From: UBA1447 sp964568955
GTDB taxonomy: Bacteria > Bacillota > Clostridia > Oscillospirales > Acutalibacteraceae
Length of the DNA stretch: 10,867 bases
Assembly: GCA_964568955.1 (NCBI GenBank)
Contig: CAZMSM010000068.1
Span: forward strand, 1-10,867
Reading direction: 5' to 3'
Below are positions 6,252-10,867 of the stretch, piece by piece (positions within the stretch are counted from its first letter, which is position 1; every line of letters starts with the position of its first letter). Below the pieces are notes generated by a model. That model had not been told where the DNA came from. It worked only from the letters and a program-made list of their open reading frames with translations, and made no database searches. The translations under genes and the position numbers were made by a program.

Positions 6252-7913
6252 TTGAACGAGAACGAAAAATTAGCCAATTTACTTTTCCCTGACATCGCCT
6301 TTTCCCCGAACCAGTATGAGGCAAAATATCCGCCCCGCCCCTTGCCCGAAAGTGCGAGAGTAACCCGCTTTGCACCAAGCCCCACGGGCTTTTTACATAT
6401 CGGCAACCTGTTCACCGCTTATGTTAACAAACTTACTGCCGAAAACAGCGGCGGCGTGTTTTTTCTGCGGATCGAGGATACTGACAAAAAACGAGAGATC
6501 GAGGACGGCGTTTCGGGTATTCTGGCCGGTTTAAGGGCTTTTGATGTGGAGCCGGACGAAGGCGTTTTAGGCTTTGAAGTTGAACAGGGGGAATACGGGC
6601 CCTACCAACAAAGCAACCGATGCGATATTTATCGCTGCTTTGCAAAAGACCTCGTAAAACAAGGGCTTGCCTACCCTTGCTTTTGCAGTGAAGATGCCTT
6701 GAACGATATACGTGCCGAACAAGAACTGCAAAACGTTAATAAAGGGTATTACGGTAAATGGGCACTTTGCCGCAGCTTGACCTGCGATGAGCTTATTGGA
6801 GCTGTCAAAGCCGGCAAACCGTATGTGTTACGACTGCGTTCCACCGGGGACGAAAATCGGCGGATTGTTTTTGAAGATATGATTAAGGGCAAAATAGAGA
6901 TGCCCCAAGATGTGATGGATGTTGTGCTGCTTAAAACCGACGGCATCCCCACCTACCACTTTGCACACGCCGTGGACGACCATTTGATGCGCACTACCCA
7001 TATCATCCGCAGTGACGAATGGATAGCCTCTGTACCCCTACATATCGCGCTATTCAAGGCCTGCGGGTTCAAGGTGCCAAAGTATGCACATGTCTCCCCC
7101 TTGATGAAAGAAGATGTCGGCGGCAAGCGCAAGCTTTCCAAACGAAAAGACCCCGAGGCTGCCGTGTCATTTTTCGTTGAGCAAGGCTTTCCAAAAACCG
7201 CCATGCTGGAGTATTTGCTTACACTCATCAACTCCAATTTTGAAGACTGGCGCAAGGCCAACCCTACCGCGCCACAAAGCGATTTCCCCTTCAATTTGAA
7301 AAAGATGAGCCCGAGCGGTGCCTTGTTTGACATGGTAAAACTAAACGACGTCAGTAAAAACGTCATATCTGTCATGACGGCAACACAAGTTTATGAGCAA
7401 GCGACCGCATGGGCAAAGGATTGTGACACACAACTCTATGCCCTGCTGTGTGAAGACCCGGATTACGCAACAGCAATCTTGGACATTGACCGTGGCAATA
7501 AAAACCCGCGCAAAGATATAGCCCAATGGACGGAGATTAAAGAGTATGTGGCATATTTTTATGACGAGCTGTATACGCCGAACTTTGAACTGCCGGAGAA
7601 TGTTCTGCCCGAGGACGCAGCGAAGATATTAAAAACATACCAAAGCGTCTTGTGTATTGATGATGATAAAGATACGTGGTTTTGCAAAATAAAGGATATG
7701 TGTGCCGGGCTCGGTTATACCCCAAATGTCAAAGAGTTTAAGAAAACGCCGGAAAAATTCAAAGGACATGTGGGAGATATATCCGCCGTTATACGCATTG
7801 CCCTGACTTCCAGGCGCAATACACCGGATTTGCACTCGATAATCCGCTTGCTCGGTGTAAAAAAGGTTCACCAACGCATGGAAGATGCGATTCAATATTA
7901 TGAAGCGCAGTAA
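6252..7913 (+). CDS. gltX: Glutamyl-tRNA synthetase
   Basis: Charges tRNA-Glu with glutamate (class I synthetase, cytosol). Nucleotide-binding signature APSPTGFLHIGN has the HIGH-type motif at 49-52. FLRIEDTD follows at 71-78, PTYHFAHAVDDHLM at 233-246 and the KMSKS-type loop KLSKRKD at 294-300. C143 and C145 (CFC) with C173 could be the remnant of the zinc-binding insert. The segment after the catalytic strand reads HIIRSDEWIASVPLH rather than the RGEDH form of many bacterial GluRS; similar RGEEW forms occur in Firmicutes. The long helical C-terminal half (about 360-553) is the anticodon-binding region. TTG is the start: AAGGAG (6238-6243) lies 8 bases upstream, and the first in-frame ATG comes only at residue 210, far inside the catalytic domain. 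glnS follows 178 bases downstream. The family call is firm; whether it also charges tRNA-Gln is not visible, and the adjacent GlnRS makes it less needed. Confidence 0.95.
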   Translation: MNENEKLANLLFPDIAFSPNQYEAKYPPRPLPESARVTRFAPSPTGFLHIGNLFTAYVNKLTAENSGGVFFLRIEDTDKKREIEDGVSGILAGLRAFDVEPDEGVLGFEVEQGEYGPYQQSNRCDIYRCFAKDLVKQGLAYPCFCSEDALNDIRAEQELQNVNKGYYGKWALCRSLTCDELIGAVKAGKPYVLRLRSTGDENRRIVFEDMIKGKIEMPQDVMDVVLLKTDGIPTYHFAHAVDDHLMRTTHIIRSDEWIASVPLHIALFKACGFKVPKYAHVSPLMKEDVGGKRKLSKRKDPEAAVSFFVEQGFPKTAMLEYLLTLINSNFEDWRKANPTAPQSDFPFNLKKMSPSGALFDMVKLNDVSKNVISVMTATQVYEQATAWAKDCDTQLYALLCEDPDYATAILDIDRGNKNPRKDIAQWTEIKEYVAYFYDELYTPNFELPENVLPEDAAKILKTYQSVLCIDDDKDTWFCKIKDMCAGLGYTPNVKEFKKTPEKFKGHVGDISAVIRIALTSRRNTPDLHSIIRLLGVKKVHQRMEDAIQYYEAQ

Positions 7914-7963
7914 ACACTCTACTTCAAAAAAATTTATAACCGATTGCGAAATGCGCTTTTTAC

Positions 7964-8048
7964 GGATAGAGCAGAGCCCTATCCCTACAAGGCATACGTG
8001 AAAGTGCACTTGGAATAGGATCGTAGGGCAAGGGTTCTACTCTTGCCG
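7964..8048. repeat. Two inverted copies of a small hairpin element between gltX and glnS
   Basis: The left copy folds as GGATAG (7964-7969) / CTATCC (7979-7984) with a 9-base loop, followed by CTAC. The right copy begins GTAG and folds as GGCAAG (8027-8032) / CTTGCC (8042-8047) with a 9-base loop. The copies are in opposite orientation. Over 21 bases (7968-7988 against 8023-8043) they match at 17 positions as an inverted repeat. The two stem differences on one side are balanced by two on the other, so both stems stay paired. The pattern resembles short palindromic GTAGGG-bounded repeats I recall in Clostridia intergenic regions (memory, not checked). The whole block could also form one long imperfect hairpin. 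Confidence 0.6.
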
Positions 8049-8091
8049 CGTACACAACCAACTAAAAGATATAAAGATAGGATGAGGTAAA

Positions 8092-9747
8092 ATGGATGAG
8101 AACACGGTAAACTCTTCAAATTTTATACACGACATTATTGACGAGGAACTCGCCGCAGGCATCAATACGCGGGTGCAAACGCGTTTCCCGCCGGAACCCA
8201 ACGGCTACTTGCATATTGGCCATGCCAAAGCCATATGCATCAACTTTACCACTGCACAAAAATATGGCGGCATCTGCAACCTTCGTCTGGACGACACAAA
8301 CCCGTCCAAAGAGGAAATGGAGTATGTGTCTTCCATCATGGAAGACATCAAATGGCTCGGCTTTGAGTGGGAGAACCTTTATTATGCCTCAAGCTACTTT
8401 GATTTTATCTACGATTGTGCTATCAAGCTTATCGAAAAAGGTACGGCATACGTGTGCGATTTGTCGGCGGATGAAATACGCGAACACAGGGGCACCTTGA
8501 CGCAAGCCGGCAAAAACAGTCCCTACCGCGAGCGCCCCATTGAAGAAAGCCTTGACCTTTTCCGTCGCATGACCGCGGGGGAATTTGAAGACGGCACACG
8601 GGTATTGCGTGCTAAAATTGATATGTCCTCCCCTAACATCAATATGCGCGACCCTGTCATTTACAGAATCGCTCATATCTCGCACCATCAGACGGGCGAC
8701 AAATGGTGCGTCTACCCCATGTACGATTTTGCCCACCCGCTTTCGGACGCAGTGGAAAACGTTACCTACTCCCTGTGCTCACTGGAATTTGAAAACCACC
8801 GCCCGCTCTATAATTGGTTCCTCGATCAAATTGGTTTTAAAGAGCCCCCACGCCAAATAGAGTTCGCACGGCTAAACTTAAATTACTGTGTTACCAGCAA
8901 ACGCAAATGCTTGGACTTGGTGGAAAGCGGCAGTGTCAGCGGTTGGGACGACCCACGCATGGTCACACTCGGCGGTCTTCGCCGCCGCGGCTGTCCACCG
9001 GCTGCTATTCGTGATTTTATTGAGCGCGTCGGTGTCGCAAAGGCATACAGCGTGGTGGACTATGGTTTGCTCGAAGCTTGTATCCGCGACAACCTCAACG
9101 TCAACGCTCCGCGTGAAATGGCTGTTCTCAGGCCCTTGAAGGTTATCATTGACAACTACCCCGAAGGCAAAACAGAAGAATTTGAAGTAGACCTAAACCC
9201 CAATAAGCCGGAACTCGGCACCGGGAAAGTCACCTTTTCTCGCGAAATATTTGTCGAGCAGGAAGACTTTATGGCAGAGCCGGTAAAGAAATATTTCCGC
9301 CTGTCGCCCGGCAACGAGGTGCGCCTCAAGAGCGCCTACTACATCACCTGTAACAGTTATGAAACGGACGACAAGGGCGAAGTCACCTGCCTGCACTGCA
9401 CCTATGACCCACAAAGCGGTGGCGGCACCACCCCGGACAAACGCAAGGTGCGCGGCACACTGCACTGGGTAAACGCCGCGGACGCTGTGAAGGCGCAAGT
9501 CCGACTTTACGACCGCCTTTTCAAAGTCGAAAACCCCGCAGACGAGGCGTCCGGGGACCTGCTGAGCAAGCTAAACCCCGACTCACTCAAGGTGCTTGAT
9601 AATTGCCTGCTGGAAAGCAGCCTGAAGGACATAAAACCCGGCGATGTGTTCCAGTTTATGCGACAAGGTTACTTTTGCGTGGACAAAGACAGCACTCCGG
9701 ATAATCTGATTATCAACGAAACGGTAGCCTTAAAGTCCTCTTGGTAA
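8092..9747 (+). CDS. glnS: Glutaminyl-tRNA synthetase
   Basis: Charges tRNA-Gln directly with glutamine (class I synthetase, cytosol), so this route does not need GatCAB amidation of Glu-tRNA-Gln. Signatures: RFPPEPNGYLHIGHAKAI with the HIGH motif at 41-44, LRLDDTNP (64-71), YPMYDFAHPLSDA (208-220) with CSLEFENHRPLY, which is diagnostic for GlnRS over GluRS, and the KMSKS-type loop VTSKRK (267-272). GWDDPRMVTLGGLRRRG follows at 284-300. The C-terminal two-barrel anticodon domain runs from about 340 to the end (GKVTFSREIFVEQEDF, GTLHWV). At 551 residues it is normal length. The loop has Thr where VMSKRK is common; the essential SKRK lysines remain. AGGATGAGG (8079-8087) precedes the ATG. The small membrane protein gene follows after 52 bases. 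Confidence 0.96.
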   Translation: MDENTVNSSNFIHDIIDEELAAGINTRVQTRFPPEPNGYLHIGHAKAICINFTTAQKYGGICNLRLDDTNPSKEEMEYVSSIMEDIKWLGFEWENLYYASSYFDFIYDCAIKLIEKGTAYVCDLSADEIREHRGTLTQAGKNSPYRERPIEESLDLFRRMTAGEFEDGTRVLRAKIDMSSPNINMRDPVIYRIAHISHHQTGDKWCVYPMYDFAHPLSDAVENVTYSLCSLEFENHRPLYNWFLDQIGFKEPPRQIEFARLNLNYCVTSKRKCLDLVESGSVSGWDDPRMVTLGGLRRRGCPPAAIRDFIERVGVAKAYSVVDYGLLEACIRDNLNVNAPREMAVLRPLKVIIDNYPEGKTEEFEVDLNPNKPELGTGKVTFSREIFVEQEDFMAEPVKKYFRLSPGNEVRLKSAYYITCNSYETDDKGEVTCLHCTYDPQSGGGTTPDKRKVRGTLHWVNAADAVKAQVRLYDRLFKVENPADEASGDLLSKLNPDSLKVLDNCLLESSLKDIKPGDVFQFMRQGYFCVDKDSTPDNLIINETVALKSSW

Positions 9748-9799
9748 CCCAGCCTAATCGGCAACCGCGACCCCATCTGCATATGAAAGAGGTACTGTT

Positions 9800-10426
9800 A
9801 TGAAATATGTGTTTCGCGTAGTTTCAGCGATTCTCGCTTTATGCGTGATCCCTGCGGCCTACTTCTTATCTTTTGTCCAATTTGTTTTTTCCGCGGTTGT
9901 CGCGAACGTCGGGGATGATTTCAGCATCAAAGAAATATTCGAACAGCTCTTTGACAAATCAAGTCCCCTATACGGCTTGTTGGGCAATGGCAGCGAAATG
10001 CTGGCGAACGCTTCCGTTAAAACACTGATGCCCGCCGGCATTACCTTTTTATCGTTTTTCGCCCTGGCGCTTGTGCTATCACTCGTCATTTTCTTTTTCG
10101 CCTTGTTCAGCAACAAACACATTCTTATCACCTCCCTTGGCGGCGCAGGCTTTATAAGTGTGATGGCTATGTACATCGCTTTCGGCAGATTGGTCACCCC
10201 ACTGCTTGACGGCACCATTCAAGTCAACGACTTTTTGAACGTCGGGATGCTCGGCTTCCTGATTAACTCCGTCGTAAAAATCGAGGTACTCAAGCTGACG
10301 TCCGCAACCCTTATTATGGCGGTCATTTTTGCACTCATCGTCATTTGGGGGCTAGCCTTTATGCTCACGGAAGACGAAAGTGAGAAGAAACAGCGAAGGC
10401 TGGAAAAGGCTGCAAAAAAGCAATAG
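9800..10426 (+). CDS. Small integral membrane protein of unknown function
   Basis: Not recognised. The 208 residues show four hydrophobic segments, at about 5-34, 79-103, 108-130 and 166-189. The soluble loop at 35-78 is probably outside and another lies at 131-165. The charged lysine/arginine-rich tail (EDESEKKQRRLEKAAKKQ) should be cytoplasmic. The first segment could be read as a signal peptide, but it has no clear cleavage site and is long, so I take it as a membrane anchor. AAAGAGG at 9786-9792 lies 7 bases before the ATG. It is probably transcribed with glnS and ends at the terminator at 10444-10493. No catalytic motif is evident. Confidence 0.8.
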   Translation: MKYVFRVVSAILALCVIPAAYFLSFVQFVFSAVVANVGDDFSIKEIFEQLFDKSSPLYGLLGNGSEMLANASVKTLMPAGITFLSFFALALVLSLVIFFFALFSNKHILITSLGGAGFISVMAMYIAFGRLVTPLLDGTIQVNDFLNVGMLGFLINSVVKIEVLKLTSATLIMAVIFALIVIWGLAFMLTEDESEKKQRRLEKAAKKQ

Positions 10427-10443
10427 TGATGTGCATGAAATAA

Positions 10444-10493
10444 GGCTGCAACTGAACGATGTTTTATCGTTAGTTGTAGCCTGTTGTTTTTTT
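10444..10493 (+). terminator. Intrinsic terminator after the membrane protein gene
   Basis: Long stem of arms 10444-10460 and 10466-10481 (GGCTGCAACT paired with AGTTGTAGCC, then ACGAT with ATCGT), with one G-T wobble and a small bulge. A five-base loop closes it, and seven T's follow at 10487-10493. It closes the glnS-membrane protein unit. Confidence 0.88.
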
Positions 10494-10544
10494 GAATTGA
10501 TCTGAATAATCAACCGTTCTCTGATTTTTTGAAGGAGACTATTT

Positions 10545-10867
10545 ATGAAACCATACACCACTGTGTTATTTGACTTGGACGGCACCTTGTTGGACACGCT
10601 CGGCGACCTTGCCGACAGTGTTAATTTTGCGCTGCGATTGTATAACTACCCCGCTATAAGCGAGGACGACACCAGGCGTTTTGTTGGCAACGGCCAAAGC
10701 AAACTCATGGAGAGGGCTATACCCGGCGGAGCAGACAACCCGCATTTCAGCGAGTGCCTTGAAGAATTTATAAATCAATACAAATGCAATATGATGAACC
10801 GCACCAAGGCGTATCCCGGTATCTTAAAACTGTTGGCAGCGCTTGAAAAAAGAAATTACCGCATGGC
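10545..10867 (+). CDS. HAD-superfamily hydrolase, phosphoglycolate-phosphatase-like (3' partial)
   Basis: Phosphatase of the haloacid dehalogenase superfamily; 107 codons are present and the gene runs off the right edge. Motif I is VLFDLDGTLLDT, with nucleophile D10 and acid/base D12. The helical cap domain begins with LGDLADSVNFALR and carries FVGNGQSKLMERAIPGG, a region typical of Gph/PGP-type enzymes that remove phosphate from 2-phosphoglycolate or related small phosphates. YPGILKLLAALEKRNYRM leads toward motif II, which lies outside. AAGGAG (10532-10537) is 7 bases before the ATG. The preceding terminator implies its own promoter in 10494-10531, which I could not pick out with confidence. 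The superfamily is firm; the substrate is open. Confidence 0.88.
   Translation, partial: MKPYTTVLFDLDGTLLDTLGDLADSVNFALRLYNYPAISEDDTRRFVGNGQSKLMERAIPGGADNPHFSECLEEFINQYKCNMMNRTKAYPGILKLLAALEKRNYRM

Noticed and set aside
7944..7961. Possible gltX terminator (GCG/CGC followed by TTTTT)
   Set aside because: The stem is only three base pairs; it would not be stable.

Overview
The window looks like chromosome from an anaerobic, gut-type member of the Clostridia (Firmicutes), plausibly an uncultured Oscillospirales-like lineage. The clues are AGGAG-type ribosome binding sites on almost every gene, GTG and TTG starts, a Thr/Ser/Glu-rich lipoprotein of a style common in that group, a PduL-type phosphotransacylase, a separate GlnRS beside GluRS, and T-tailed intrinsic terminators. 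The taxonomic call is inference from gene style. No ribosomal RNA, tRNA, phage, transposase or CRISPR array is visible.

Left part (1-2961, + strand): the C-terminal half of a GGDEF/HD-GYP-type cyclic-di-GMP signalling protein runs in from outside the window. It is followed 15 bases later by a short ABC transporter ATPase. A small intergenic region with 10-base-phased TGCRCA repeats and a good sigma-A-type promoter then leads into a two-gene unit: a secreted lipoprotein of unknown function and a phosphate propanoyltransferase (pduL family). That unit ends at a hairpin terminator.

Middle (2987-6063): a GNAT acetyltransferase gene is broken by an out-of-frame deletion and followed by a very strong terminator. 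On the minus strand lies a two-gene operon, a YngI-like acyl-CoA synthetase followed by a xylose-isomerase-like TIM-barrel protein. The terminator sits between the convergent units.

Right part (6064-10867, + strand): a 188-base divergent regulatory region carries one promoter per direction and a tandem/inverted repeat between them. It leads to gltX (GluRS, TTG start) and then glnS (GlnRS). Between the two synthetases is a 178-base spacer with two inverted copies of a small hairpin element whose stems differ by compensating base changes. glnS is followed by an unknown four-helix membrane protein, a terminator, and the start of a HAD-family phosphatase that runs off the right edge.

Most of the window is ordinary core and accessory metabolism. 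I see no convincing new multi-gene system. The items most worth a second look are the covarying hairpin pair, the adjacent GluRS/GlnRS genes, the GNAT relic and the two repeat-bearing promoter regions.
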